Part shown: positions 50,192 through 58,384 of the stretch, piece by piece | Numbering within the stretch: the first letter of the stretch is position 1 | How the letters are laid out: each line of letters starts with the position of its first letter | Assembly (NCBI RefSeq): GCF_000407185.1 | Contig: NZ_KE136482.1 | Location: forward strand, 1,054,001 to 1,118,000 | DNA: 64,000 nt | Direction of reading: 5' to 3' | Origin: Enterococcus malodoratus ATCC 43197 | GTDB taxonomy: Bacteria; Bacillota; Bacilli; Lactobacillales; Enterococcaceae | Position numbers and translations under genes: made by a program | Notes under the pieces: model-generated | Told to the model about the DNA's origin: nothing | Seen by the model: the letters and a program-made list of their open reading frames with translations, nothing else | The model's database searches: none

Positions 50192-50575
50192 ATGAATGAA
50201 CAAACTTTGTCTCACCGACAGCTTTTCAATTTGAAATCAAAAACACTTGAAAAAAGAATTACCGACTACTATTACGATACACAAAACAGCAGCTTAACGA
50301 TCAAATACATCCTAGCACTAAGAGTTAGATATCAGCTCGGTGCAGAAGAGTTTGCTCATTTTCTGAAGGATCTTGTCCGAAAGATTTTCATGAATACCAA
50401 GGCAACACGCACGATGAAACGCTTCTTTTATTATTTTCAGGATTATTTCATGGCACCTGAATGGCGTACACTAACGTCAAAAGTGTTTCCTGTAAGAAGC
50501 TTTGGCGAAAAAGCCTTGTCCATTGGCCGTTCCTTACTATCATTTGTCCGTCCTGATGAAACCAACGAACCTTGA
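50192..50575 (+). CDS. Hypothetical protein
   Basis: 127 residues, basic and helix-rich (MNEQTLSHRQLFNLKSKTLE, RYQLGAEEFAHFLKDLVRKI, RTMKRFFYYFQDYFMAPEWR). I do not recognise the family; no signal peptide or membrane segment. AAAGGAGG stands nine bases upstream of the ATG. It lies between two DUF2922 genes in an apparent four-gene plus-strand operon. Confidence 0.6.
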   Translation: MNEQTLSHRQLFNLKSKTLEKRITDYYYDTQNSSLTIKYILALRVRYQLGAEEFAHFLKDLVRKIFMNTKATRTMKRFFYYFQDYFMAPEWRTLTSKVFPVRSFGEKALSIGRSLLSFVRPDETNEP

Positions 50576-50625
50576 GAATAACTACTTACCTACGCAAAAA
50601 AAAAAATGGAGAAAGGAAAACTAAA

Positions 50626-51240
50626 ATGATACAGGTAAAAAAAGATTTAGTTGCGACATTTACGAATGGTCTTGGAAAAGAACACAACTGGACGTACAAA
50701 GATGTGAATGCCGATCTGCCAGCACCAGCGATCAAAGAAGCTTGCGAACTCCTAACGACATTAGATATTTTTGAACAAGATGGCGTAAAACTATTTGATT
50801 CTGTTGTGACGGCAAAGATTGTAACTACCAAAGAAACAGAGATTTTTGATGTGAAAAATGATCCGAAAACTGAGGAGAAAGAACCTTGTGAAAAAGTAAA
50901 AACAGCGAACGAAGGAGTACATGCAGAACCGAAAATTGGTCCCTATTTATTAACAAAAAATGCACCGCAAATCGGAGAACTAAGCACGTTGAAATATGAG
51001 AATAATTCTGCTAGTTTCCCTTCTGTCTCACTGCCAAATTCACAGTTTTCTACTCGTTTGCCACAAGTTAGTGATAGTGATTCGAAATCAGTAAGTACAG
51101 AAAAAGTGAACAATCTAATTACTGACAAGGTTCCACAGCCACCGACTCAATCATCGTCAGAGAAAGATGATGTAGGCTTCAAACGAAGGCTCGCCCGACT
51201 CTGGGGTAAGAAAGGGAAAAATAAAGAAGACCCTTCTTGA
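50626..51240 (+). CDS. DUF2922 protein with long disordered C-terminal tail
   Basis: 204 residues from the ATG at 50626 (GAAAGGA upstream; the frame opens at 50572). Residues 1-75 repeat the DUF2922 fold (VATFTNGLGKEHNWTYKDVN ... FDSVVTAKIVTTKETEIFDV). The rest is Ser/Pro/Lys-rich and ends with the basic WGKKGKNKEDPS. It looks like a duplication of the 49919 gene with an added linker. Function unknown. Confidence 0.7.
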   Translation: MIQVKKDLVATFTNGLGKEHNWTYKDVNADLPAPAIKEACELLTTLDIFEQDGVKLFDSVVTAKIVTTKETEIFDVKNDPKTEEKEPCEKVKTANEGVHAEPKIGPYLLTKNAPQIGELSTLKYENNSASFPSVSLPNSQFSTRLPQVSDSDSKSVSTEKVNNLITDKVPQPPTQSSSEKDDVGFKRRLARLWGKKGKNKEDPS

Positions 51241-51327
51241 AGAATGTCCGATAGAAATAAAAACAATTAAATTCTGCCTTTCTCTAACTAACTATGCGTA
51301 GGTAAATCTGTTACAGTCAATCGTCAG

Positions 51328-51348
51328 CCTCCCACTTCGGAGAGGAGG
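51328..51348 (+). promoter_or_regulatory. Ribosome-site-sequestering hairpin of par-like locus 1
   Basis: CCTCC (51328-51332) can pair with the GGAGG ribosome-binding site (51344-51348) of the toxin frame. The toxin mRNA of the pAD1 par locus has a comparable 5' stem-loop. Confidence 0.6.
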
Positions 51349-51358
51349 TGATGCAACG

Positions 51359-51451
51359 TTGAGTGAGCTTATTCGATATGTCCTTGCACCGCTCTTTGTG
51401 GGATTGATCATCGCCCTCGTCAACCATTGGTTGAGCGGGCGTGATCCATGA
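51359..51451 (+). CDS. Fst-family type I toxin peptide, copy 1
   Basis: 30 residues beginning with a TTG codon: SELIRYVLAPLFVGLIIALV then NHWLSGRDP. The APxFVGL core inside a single hydrophobic helix and the polar tail match the Fst toxin of the pAD1 par system, as I recall its sequence. GGAGG precedes the TTG by ten bases. A mini-frame ATG-CAA-CGT-TGA ends inside the TTG start, suggesting coupled initiation. The peptide would insert in the membrane; an antisense RNA normally silences it. Confidence 0.75.
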   Translation: MSELIRYVLAPLFVGLIIALVNHWLSGRDP

Positions 51452-51467
51452 CGACTGGACGCTGAAT

Positions 51468-51495
51468 ACCCCTGCGATTTTGCGGTCGCAGGGGT
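51468..51495. terminator. Bidirectional-type terminator of par-like locus 1
   Basis: ACCCCTGCGA (51468-51477), loop TTTTGCGG, TCGCAGGGGT (51486-51495). In par loci the toxin RNA and antisense RNA converge on such a stem-loop. Confidence 0.7.
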
Positions 51496-51638
51496 TGGTT
51501 GGATATATTGATTTCTTATTATAGATGAACTTATGTCGTGGATACTGGTTCAGTATGTTTAATTATTTCTACTGTCTATTTATGAAAATGAAGAGAATTG
51601 TTTTCTTATATCTCATCATCATTAGTCGCAAGTTGTTG

Positions 51639-52163
51639 TCATGCTTCGATATTGTATTTCTTTAAATAATCCTTTAATGTGTGAAAATTGTAATTCGCAT
51701 TATCTGGATTTAAAATATCGCCTTTGTATAGCTTGATTAATTGACTAAGTTTTTCAGGATCACAAGCTGCTATAATTTTTTGATGAACTAAATCGTCTTC
51801 GTCTTTTTGTCGATCACTAAAAATCTTTGTAATCGCGTAAAACTCTATTGTTGGTATTTTTACAACCAAGTTACTGTATTCCAACTTACTAGAAAATTCC
51901 ATTTCTTCAAGCGGTGGAACTTCTACTACAGTGACCCCTTCAATATTATTTTCAGCCATCAGATCATTAAAAATACTAAGCTTCTGATTGTCATTGATTT
52001 CTTCTAAAATGAAATCAATGTCAAAAGTTGATCTAAATTCAGTCAACAAAATTCTACCAGCAAATCCACCAATCAAGTAAACCTCCGAATAAATGTCCTG
52101 CTGTTTCATTTGTTCATTCAACATTTCTAGGCGTTCATTTAGATACTCCAAATTATTACTCAT
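51639..52163 (-). CDS. Nucleotidyltransferase-fold protein (DUF6036/AbiEii-like), possible toxin
   Basis: 174 residues. EVYLIGGFAGRILLTEFRST and FDIDFILEE give the GG...DxD signature of minimal nucleotidyltransferases such as AbiEii and MNT toxins. The C-terminal half is helical (HTLKDYLKKYNIEA). Its start overlaps the stop of the upstream gene by eight bases. Such proteins act in type IV toxin-antitoxin or abortive-infection pairs, modifying tRNA or proteins with nucleotides. The toxin role is inference. Confidence 0.65.
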   Translation of the reverse strand: MSNNLEYLNERLEMLNEQMKQQDIYSEVYLIGGFAGRILLTEFRSTFDIDFILEEINDNQKLSIFNDLMAENNIEGVTVVEVPPLEEMEFSSKLEYSNLVVKIPTIEFYAITKIFSDRQKDEDDLVHQKIIAACDPEKLSQLIKLYKGDILNPDNANYNFHTLKDYLKKYNIEA

Positions 52164-52419
52164 TTTCTAACAACCTCAAAGTATAACGATACATTTTGTC
52201 GTTTTTCGCTGTCACTAAAAGTCCGTTTACATATTTATATAAATGATTGGAAGAAGTGTCCTTTCGTTCCGTACTGAACAGTACAGACGGATGTCCTAGT
52301 AACAAACGAAGAACCTCTTGCTGTTCAGAGTATCTAGCATGATTCTTGTCTGTGCGCAAATTTTTCAGTTGTTTTCTTTGTAAGCGTAATTTACGAAAAG
52401 CTACTTTTAATCTGAACAT
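52156..52419 (-). CDS. Hypothetical protein, putative partner (antitoxin) of the nucleotidyltransferase
   Basis: 87 residues, strongly basic at the N-terminus (MFRLKVAFRKLRLQRKQLKN), with a small C-terminal domain (LYKYVNGLLVTAKNDKMYRY). I do not recognise it. The eight-base overlap with the nucleotidyltransferase gene indicates a two-gene unit, with this gene first, as antitoxins often are. GGGGAG precedes the start. Confidence 0.5.
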   Translation of the reverse strand: MFRLKVAFRKLRLQRKQLKNLRTDKNHARYSEQQEVLRLLLGHPSVLFSTERKDTSSNHLYKYVNGLLVTAKNDKMYRYTLRLLENE

Positions 52420-52740
52420 GTTCTCCCCTCCTTACGGCTTACAATAGTATAACACGATTTTTAAACCTAAAAAAACTATCAGTTGTCTATCTTTAAATTT
52501 ATAGATACTTTGTCTTTTTCTTAATTGATAAAGATAGATTCCAGTAGTTTCAAAATTGAATATATCCATTCTTTGAAGCCTCGTTGTTAACGATAAAACT
52601 GCTTCTAGAAGTACCGCAACAACTTTTTTACATTCAAAAATATCTAAGGTACCGACTTAATATGGTGAATATCGGTGCTCTAAGCCGCAAAGTGTTGACT
52701 GCCTGTAAGGACAATCGGGATCACGATTGATTCGTATTGC
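52420..52740. other. Intergenic region, no gene seen
   Basis: AT-rich DNA upstream of the nucleotidyltransferase pair. It should contain that pair's promoter (leftward) and the promoter of par-like locus 2 (rightward). I could not assign either firmly. Confidence 0.5.
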
Positions 52741-52764
52741 ATTCTGTTCAAAGGTGATGCAACG

Positions 52765-52857
52765 TTGAGTGAGCTTATTCGATATGTCCTTGCACCGCTC
52801 TTTGTGGGATTGATCATCGCCATCGTCAACCATTGGCTGAGCGGGCGTGATCCATGA
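52765..52857 (+). CDS. Fst-family type I toxin peptide, copy 2
   Basis: 30 residues, differing from copy 1 only by Ile for Leu in GLIIAIVNHW. The TTG start and ATG-CAA-CGT-TGA mini-frame are kept, but upstream identity stops at AAGGTG, so the 5' hairpin and the strong GGAGG are missing. It may be a weaker or silent copy. Confidence 0.65.
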   Translation: MSELIRYVLAPLFVGLIIAIVNHWLSGRDP

Positions 52858-52870
52858 CGACTGGACGCTG

Positions 52871-52903
52871 AATACCCCTGCGATTTTATAGTCGCAGGGT
52901 ATT
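52871..52903. terminator. Terminator of par-like locus 2
   Basis: AATACCC-TGCGA pairs with TCGCAGGGTATT around TTTTATAG, with one bulged C. The loop and outer stem differ from copies 1 and 3, which would alter antisense pairing. Confidence 0.65.
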
Positions 52904-52994
52904 TGTGTTGTACATTATTCTCTCGAAATTGGGTGTAAAAAAGAAGCGCACAGTAATCTTGTACACTTCAACTAGTAGTTTTCTTTTAATTGTT

Positions 52995-53681
52995 TTATTT
53001 GGAGGTTTCTTTATAGAGGCTATAAAATTCTCTTTTTAACAGATACCCTTTTCCCCAAACGGTCTCAATAATATCTGGCGGAAAGCCTTTTTCCGTAAGC
53101 TTTCGGCGCAGTGATTTTATCAAAACAGACAATTGAGCCAGATTCGACTTGGTTGGTTGAGCCCCCCAGATATGCTTGCAAAGCTCTTCTCGCGATATGA
53201 TCGGCGCGTTGGAATTGTATAATTTTTGAAAACATTTCCTTTGATTCTTCGTAAAATTCATGACTAGCTGTTCAAAGGGTTCGGAGATTTGTTGTTTATT
53301 CTTATCACGATTCCTTGCTTTCGCAGCGTGCTTGCTTATCAATTCTCGCAAGACATCTGTCGGTAGAGTTCTATCGATCCATTCATCAATGTCACAGTCC
53401 TTTAAAGCATCCTTTTCTTCTCCAAGCGGTTGACTCAGATATTTTCTGAAGATCACTGCCTGTTTTTCCTTCAATCTGGGAATAATCGCCTCTAACTCTT
53501 TATTGGACAGTGATTCACTAAGAATAATGATCGGATAAAACTCAATGTCCCACTGATCATTCGTGTGCAGCATCATATCAAGCATTGTTTTTGATACAAA
53601 TACCTCGAAGTTAAACTTCTGCAAGCCTTCTTGCATTGAACACTCGTTCAAAATATTATGGGTTAATATTAAAATTCTAAT
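52995..53681 (-). CDS. Winged-helix regulator of WxL operon 2, likely ATT start
   Basis: 229 residues. No ATG begins the conserved N-terminus. In frame after GAGGTGAT comes ATT at 53679-53681, and the following RILILTHNILNECSMQEGL aligns with the ATG-started paralogue RILILTKNISVESYLQEQL (41568). The C-terminal winged helix reads VMNFTKNQRKCFQKLYN, ISREELCKHIWGAQPTKS, QLSVLIKSLRRKL, IIETVWGKGYLLKR. A TTG at 53651 would delete the first strand. It is the last gene of WxL operon 2. Confidence 0.7.
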   Translation of the reverse strand: MRILILTHNILNECSMQEGLQKFNFEVFVSKTMLDMMLHTNDQWDIEFYPIIILSESLSNKELEAIIPRLKEKQAVIFRKYLSQPLGEEKDALKDCDIDEWIDRTLPTDVLRELISKHAAKARNRDKNKQQISEPFEQLVMNFTKNQRKCFQKLYNSNAPIISREELCKHIWGAQPTKSNLAQLSVLIKSLRRKLTEKGFPPDIIETVWGKGYLLKREFYSLYKETSK

Positions 53682-53692
53682 ACTCTATCACC

Positions 53693-53935
53693 TCACACCA
53701 TTTTCTCTAGCAAATTGACCTGCTTCTGTACATCAAAATATAGATAGACAGCCAATATGATACACACTACAACAATCATCAATAATGAATAATTTAATAC
53801 GTAGGTTCTTTTGGGCAGATTCAATGTGTTGATTTTAGTCATATCATTAAAGATAAAATAAAAAAAAGCGATCAAGCTTATGATTCCTATAGCTGCTACA
53901 ATAAGCATCCAACTATACCGTTCCATGTCTGTCAT
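53693..53935 (-). CDS. Small two-helix membrane protein of WxL operon 2
   Basis: 80 residues with two hydrophobic stretches (WMLIVAAIGIISLIAFFYFI and NYSLLMIVVVCIILAVYLYF) and a lysine-rich loop. It is the counterpart of 41645-41860. It ends 11 bases before the regulator's ATT codon, so the regulator's ribosome-binding site lies across this stop codon. Function unknown; it could be a membrane partner of the regulator. Confidence 0.7.
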   Translation of the reverse strand: MTDMERYSWMLIVAAIGIISLIAFFYFIFNDMTKINTLNLPKRTYVLNYSLLMIVVVCIILAVYLYFDVQKQVNLLEKMV

Positions 53936-53944
53936 CCTTTCAGA

Positions 53945-53974
53945 AATGTCGGGAAACGACCGTTTCCCGACATT
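53945..53974. terminator. Perfect intercistronic hairpin
   Basis: AATGTCGGGAAACG (53945-53958) pairs exactly with 53961-53974 between the giant WxL gene and the small membrane protein gene. There is no T-run on the minus strand; it may limit read-through or protect the upstream mRNA. Confidence 0.6.
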
Positions 53975-54022
53975 CTTATTTTCTATCTTGAAGAGCCGTT
54001 GTACTTGGTTTTTATCCGACTA

Positions 54023-57000
54023 TTAAGGCTCATTCACCATTAACCACTCGATTTTCCCGTCGTAATACGCTCCTTTTTGGGCGATGTTCCCTGGAACCAG
54101 CAGGTTTACTGAATCAAACCCGATGTTTGTTTTAAACTTTCCTTGCCCAGCAGCTACGCTAGTCGATCGCCATAATTGTATGGTCGAATTATCTGACGGA
54201 AGCAGGGTCGTTGCATCCGATAACCCTTCAAAATCTTGCGTCACTGGCTGCCAAGAGTCACCGTCTGTTGTTTGTTCCAGCTGTTTATTGAAAGAGATTT
54301 GGGCTCCGGTCAACTGTTGATTACTGCCTTCTGGTGTTTGTAACGGCGACAGCCGTGCAGCGAAGGACCAGTTCGAATTTATCCCAATATTTTCTAGTTT
54401 GATTCCAATGTCATTTGTTCCCTGATGATCAGATAGGCGTGCAATCGTTGTACTTGGACTGACCGCTTGAACTCCAAAATGGAAATTCGGTGTGTCTGAA
54501 ATATACAGTCCTGGTTGTCGTTGATTGGTTGTGAACGTCCGTGCAGATGTTTGCTCAGACTCTCCACCTTGATTGACCACACTACATTTCACATGATACG
54601 TTTGCCCAGCATTCAAGGTTTTGATTTTCACGGTCGCCTTTTTTGCTGTCGGATCAATCGTGAAGTCTTCTATTGAAGGACTATTCGGACTAGCGTTAAT
54701 CTCAGAAAAAGTTGTACCGTCCGTACTTAAATAGATTTTTACATCACTCGGATGTGCGGCTGGTTGATCGGGATGATCCCCTGCTGCTTGATAATCAACA
54801 GAAAACTCCGCGGTGGCACCATTCTCCGCAACTGGTGAATTCAGCGTCGGCTCACTAAGGTTAGATACAATATTTTTAGTGTAGAAGTAGTAGTTGTCTG
54901 ATCCTTCTGGCTGACCGATAGGACCGACATCCGTTCCTTCTGCATTTTTAAATTTTACCCAGCCTCTGTATCGTGTCCCGGGAGTCAGCCCGTTAATCAT
55001 CGTCGAAGAATAGGTGCCGTTTCTAGTTATTGTATGTTGTAAATTGCTCACACGCTGCGTCCAGTCGTTTTCATTTGCTTCTTCATTTTTGTAGGATTCC
55101 GTGTAAACGATCCCGTCGTTTGCATTTTGCGAGATATCTCCAGTATATGTCCCTTGTTTCAATTGAATACCTGTTGCCGTCGCAGTTGCTTGATCAAAAA
55201 CCGGCGGGGAAATATCCAGTGGAACGCCTAATGTTGTAAACTCGCGAGAGGTCGAAAATTCCGACCAAACATTACTGCTGTTTCGAACACGGTAACGAAG
55301 ATAATACCGTGTTTTGGCATTAAGCTTCGATAGTTTAAAGGTTACACCCTTGGTCCCCGTATTAAAGACTCGATCTGTGATTGCCGGTGTGGTTTCTGCG
55401 GTAATGGTAGACCACGTCGAGTTATCGGTACTGATTTGGATATCCGTTGACGTCGGGTGAGCTGCCGTATCTCCTGCATTGTAAGTGGCACTCACGTCCG
55501 CTGTCGCATCCGCCGCAGCTGTTGGTGCACCCAATGTCGAAATAGCTGGCTGATTAACTGTATTTGGTGTATAGAAATAATCACTCCAGCCAGAGTATCT
55601 CAATGTGCCGCCGTAATCCTTGATTGCTACTCGTCCTCGATAGCGTGTGCCGGCAGCTAAACTTCCTACAGTCGCACTGTTGTAACTTCCTCCAGTAGTA
55701 TTCGTGTGGCCTAAATTCGTTACTTTATCTTGAATCGTTGTCCCATCATTAGGTGTTACTTGTACGATTCCTTGTGTAGTAGTTTGAAAAATGTCTCCTG
55801 TATAGGCTTTCCCAACCAAGGGAATACTCGTAGCTGTTGCACTTCCTTGAGTAAACGTTGGTGCCGTGAGAGCTAATGCCACTGAATTGGTCGTAAACTC
55901 TCGTGAAGCTGAAAAGTCTGACCATACATTACTGCTGTTTCTGGCACGATACCGAACATAGTATCTTGTCCTTGAATTGAGCTTTGATAAAGAAAAGCTC
56001 ACAGTTTTACTTCCAGTAGCAATACTTGGCGTCGTCGTTGCTGGAGTCGTGCTTGTGCTAAGAGTCGTCCACGTAGAGTTGTTTGTACTTATCTGTACTT
56101 CAGCTGTTGAAGCATGCGCTGCGACTTCGCCAGTATTATACGTCGCACTTACAGCGGCTGTCGCATTATTCGCAGCTGTCGGTGTATTCAATGTAGGCGT
56201 CGCTGGTTGATTAACGGTATTAGGTGTATAAAAATAGTCACTCCAAGCGGAGTATCTCCAAGTCCCACCATAGTCCATTATTACGACTCGTCCTCTATAT
56301 CGTGTTCCTGCGAACAATCCTGATATAGTCGCACTATTGTAGGTTCCTCCTTGAGTCTGTGTATGACCTAAATTAGTAATCCTGTCCTGAAGCGTCGTTC
56401 CATCATTTGAGGTTACTTGTACTTTTCCTTGTGAATTCGTTTGATAAATATCACCGGTATATGCTTTTCCAACCATTGGAATACTTGTCGTTGTCGCACT
56501 TGCTTGAGTAAATGTCGGTGCAGTAATCGTTAACGACATGGCTCCGGTAGTAAATTCACGTGCAGTTGAATAGCCGGACCAGACATTACTGGCATTTCGA
56601 ACACGATAGCGAACGTAATACCTCGTTTTGGCATTGAGTTTTGATAATGTAAATGTCACATTCTTACTTCCAGTATTGAATACTCGATTGGTGATTGCCG
56701 GCGTTGTATCCGCGGTGATGGTAGACCACGTCGAATTATTCGTACTTATCTGTATGTCAGTTGAGGTGGGGTGTGCCGCCACATCCCCCGCATTATAGGT
56801 AGCACTCACATTTGCTGTCGCATTATTTGAGGCTGTCGGTGTATTCAATGTAGGAGCCGCGGGCTGGTTAGCGGTATTAGGTGTATAAAAATAGTCACTC
56901 CACCCGGAATACCTCCAAGTCCCTCCATAGTCCTTGATTGCCACTCGTCCTCTATAACGTGTTCCCGCGGTTAGTCCTGATACAGTCGTACTATTATAGG

Positions 57001-58384
57001 TACCGCCTTCCGTTATTGTATGACCTAAATTCGTTACTCTATCTTGGACAGTCGTTCCATCATTGGACGTTACCTGAACTTTTCCTTGCCCACTTGTTTG
57101 AAAAACATCTCCAGTATATGCTTTCCCTACCATCGGAATAGTCGTGGCTGCAGCACTCGCTTGGGTGAACGTCGGGGTTGTGATGGATAAAGCAACTGCG
57201 GAATCGGTAGTGAATACATATGGTGAATGGATACCTTTTGAATCAACAGAAGAGGTTTCTTGCGGATGGAAAAATTCCGCGGAAAATGTTCCGCCCTCAT
57301 AAATTTCAAAAAGCCAGACATAGTAAGTTGTATTCGGTTTTAAATTTGTCATTACTCCGCCAAAGTAAGCAGACGGCATAGATGCAGCTCCGGTATGGTT
57401 GTTTTTCCAAGGTGTTACCACATTGGTACCTTCAGCCTTCAACTGTAGCCACAAATTATTTGGTATTTTTGAAGCATTAGTTAAATTAGCACAAAGTCTA
57501 GTAATACGAGTAGGATCAGTACTCCATACCGCGTATTGAGTGTATTGAGGGCGTTCATACTTATGACGAAGGTAGCTAATGGTGGCTTCTCTCCTCTTTA
57601 TTCCAGCTATAGTTACATTTGCATACGCCTTGTTATAGTATTGTCCGTTATACACAACATCACTAACAGCCCTTGGTGTGATATCCCTTTGAGGGTCCTC
57701 CTCTTCCGTACTTTCTTCAGTTGATTGAGGCTCTTCATTATTTTTTTCTGGTTCCGCAGGAGTATCTGCGGTATCGTCCTGCTCAAATAGATACTGGCCT
57801 TTATGAAGTGTTCTTACTATTGATTGTTCATCATCGGACTCCTCTATGACATAATCTAAAACCAGTCGATAATTTTGTTCATCCAAAATATCATCGGTTT
57901 CAAATTTGAAAGGAGCGTCATTTAGTATGTGATCCTCACCATCCTCAAAGACATTCACCTCAAACCAACCACCATCTGCATCTTTTGCCTGCAAAGCGAC
58001 TGCTTGAATCGTCGTTATTGAATCCTCATTCGGATCAGATCCTAAGTTAATTTCTCCAGTCAGTTTCTCTTGCTCTATCTGTGCTTGCATGACCGGATGC
58101 GAAGCGTTTGCCTCGTCTTCTTTCGATAAGTCACGCTCATCATATGCTTGTTCAGCAAGAATCTCTTCGTCTTGTTCTTCCTTGACCGGTTCTTCCTCTG
58201 AAGTTGTTGTTTCGTTTGAAACGCCTAATACATCACTAGACATTGTCGTAAGTTCCCCAGAAGACGCTTCTGTTAGGCTTGTCTCTTCTGAGTTTTGTTC
58301 GATTGCCACACTGATCAAAGGCTGAATCACCATACTCGATACGATGCTTGTAATAAGGAAACAGGAAAGCCATTTTTTACTCAC
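54023..58384 (-). CDS. Giant WxL-domain surface protein with 219-residue tandem repeats
   Basis: 1453 residues from a GTG at 58384, chosen because it overlaps the LPXTG gene by eight bases just as in cluster 1, and because a signal peptide follows (SKKWLSCFLITSIVSSMVIQ); the frame opens at 58438. An acidic region (about 60-240) precedes three near-identical FN3-like units of 219 residues (each beginning near APTFTQAS and holding RYRGRV, DYGGTWRYSGWSDYFYTPNT, TRYYVRYRVRNSSNVWS). A divergent fourth unit follows, then a C-terminal WxL domain (WSFAARLSPLQTPEG, final IEWLMVNEP). It is probably an adhesin held on peptidoglycan. Confidence 0.85.
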   Translation of the reverse strand: MSKKWLSCFLITSIVSSMVIQPLISVAIEQNSEETSLTEASSGELTTMSSDVLGVSNETTTSEEEPVKEEQDEEILAEQAYDERDLSKEDEANASHPVMQAQIEQEKLTGEINLGSDPNEDSITTIQAVALQAKDADGGWFEVNVFEDGEDHILNDAPFKFETDDILDEQNYRLVLDYVIEESDDEQSIVRTLHKGQYLFEQDDTADTPAEPEKNNEEPQSTEESTEEEDPQRDITPRAVSDVVYNGQYYNKAYANVTIAGIKRREATISYLRHKYERPQYTQYAVWSTDPTRITRLCANLTNASKIPNNLWLQLKAEGTNVVTPWKNNHTGAASMPSAYFGGVMTNLKPNTTYYVWLFEIYEGGTFSAEFFHPQETSSVDSKGIHSPYVFTTDSAVALSITTPTFTQASAAATTIPMVGKAYTGDVFQTSGQGKVQVTSNDGTTVQDRVTNLGHTITEGGTYNSTTVSGLTAGTRYRGRVAIKDYGGTWRYSGWSDYFYTPNTANQPAAPTLNTPTASNNATANVSATYNAGDVAAHPTSTDIQISTNNSTWSTITADTTPAITNRVFNTGSKNVTFTLSKLNAKTRYYVRYRVRNASNVWSGYSTAREFTTGAMSLTITAPTFTQASATTTSIPMVGKAYTGDIYQTNSQGKVQVTSNDGTTLQDRITNLGHTQTQGGTYNSATISGLFAGTRYRGRVVIMDYGGTWRYSAWSDYFYTPNTVNQPATPTLNTPTAANNATAAVSATYNTGEVAAHASTAEVQISTNNSTWTTLSTSTTPATTTPSIATGSKTVSFSLSKLNSRTRYYVRYRARNSSNVWSDFSASREFTTNSVALALTAPTFTQGSATATSIPLVGKAYTGDIFQTTTQGIVQVTPNDGTTIQDKVTNLGHTNTTGGSYNSATVGSLAAGTRYRGRVAIKDYGGTLRYSGWSDYFYTPNTVNQPAISTLGAPTAAADATADVSATYNAGDTAAHPTSTDIQISTDNSTWSTITAETTPAITDRVFNTGTKGVTFKLSKLNAKTRYYLRYRVRNSSNVWSEFSTSREFTTLGVPLDISPPVFDQATATATGIQLKQGTYTGDISQNANDGIVYTESYKNEEANENDWTQRVSNLQHTITRNGTYSSTMINGLTPGTRYRGWVKFKNAEGTDVGPIGQPEGSDNYYFYTKNIVSNLSEPTLNSPVAENGATAEFSVDYQAAGDHPDQPAAHPSDVKIYLSTDGTTFSEINASPNSPSIEDFTIDPTAKKATVKIKTLNAGQTYHVKCSVVNQGGESEQTSARTFTTNQRQPGLYISDTPNFHFGVQAVSPSTTIARLSDHQGTNDIGIKLENIGINSNWSFAARLSPLQTPEGSNQQLTGAQISFNKQLEQTTDGDSWQPVTQDFEGLSDATTLLPSDNSTIQLWRSTSVAAGQGKFKTNIGFDSVNLLVPGNIAQKGAYYDGKIEWLMVNEP
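55190..57166 (-). repeat. Three tandem 657-bp repeats within the giant WxL gene
   Basis: The landmark encoding FTQ(A/G)S recurs at 57161, 56504, 55847 and, degenerate, 55190: exactly 657 bases each time. Long stretches are almost identical at DNA level (for example the segment encoding YSGWSDYFYTPNT). Slippage or recombination could change the repeat number. Confidence 0.88.

Noticed and set aside
55030-56323. Plus-strand frames across the giant WxL gene
   Set aside because: They recur with the 657-bp repeat and are shadows of the minus-strand coding sequence.
55190-57166. Regular repeats considered as a CRISPR array
   Set aside because: Unit length is 657 bp, units are coding and in frame, and there are no short repeats with unique spacers.
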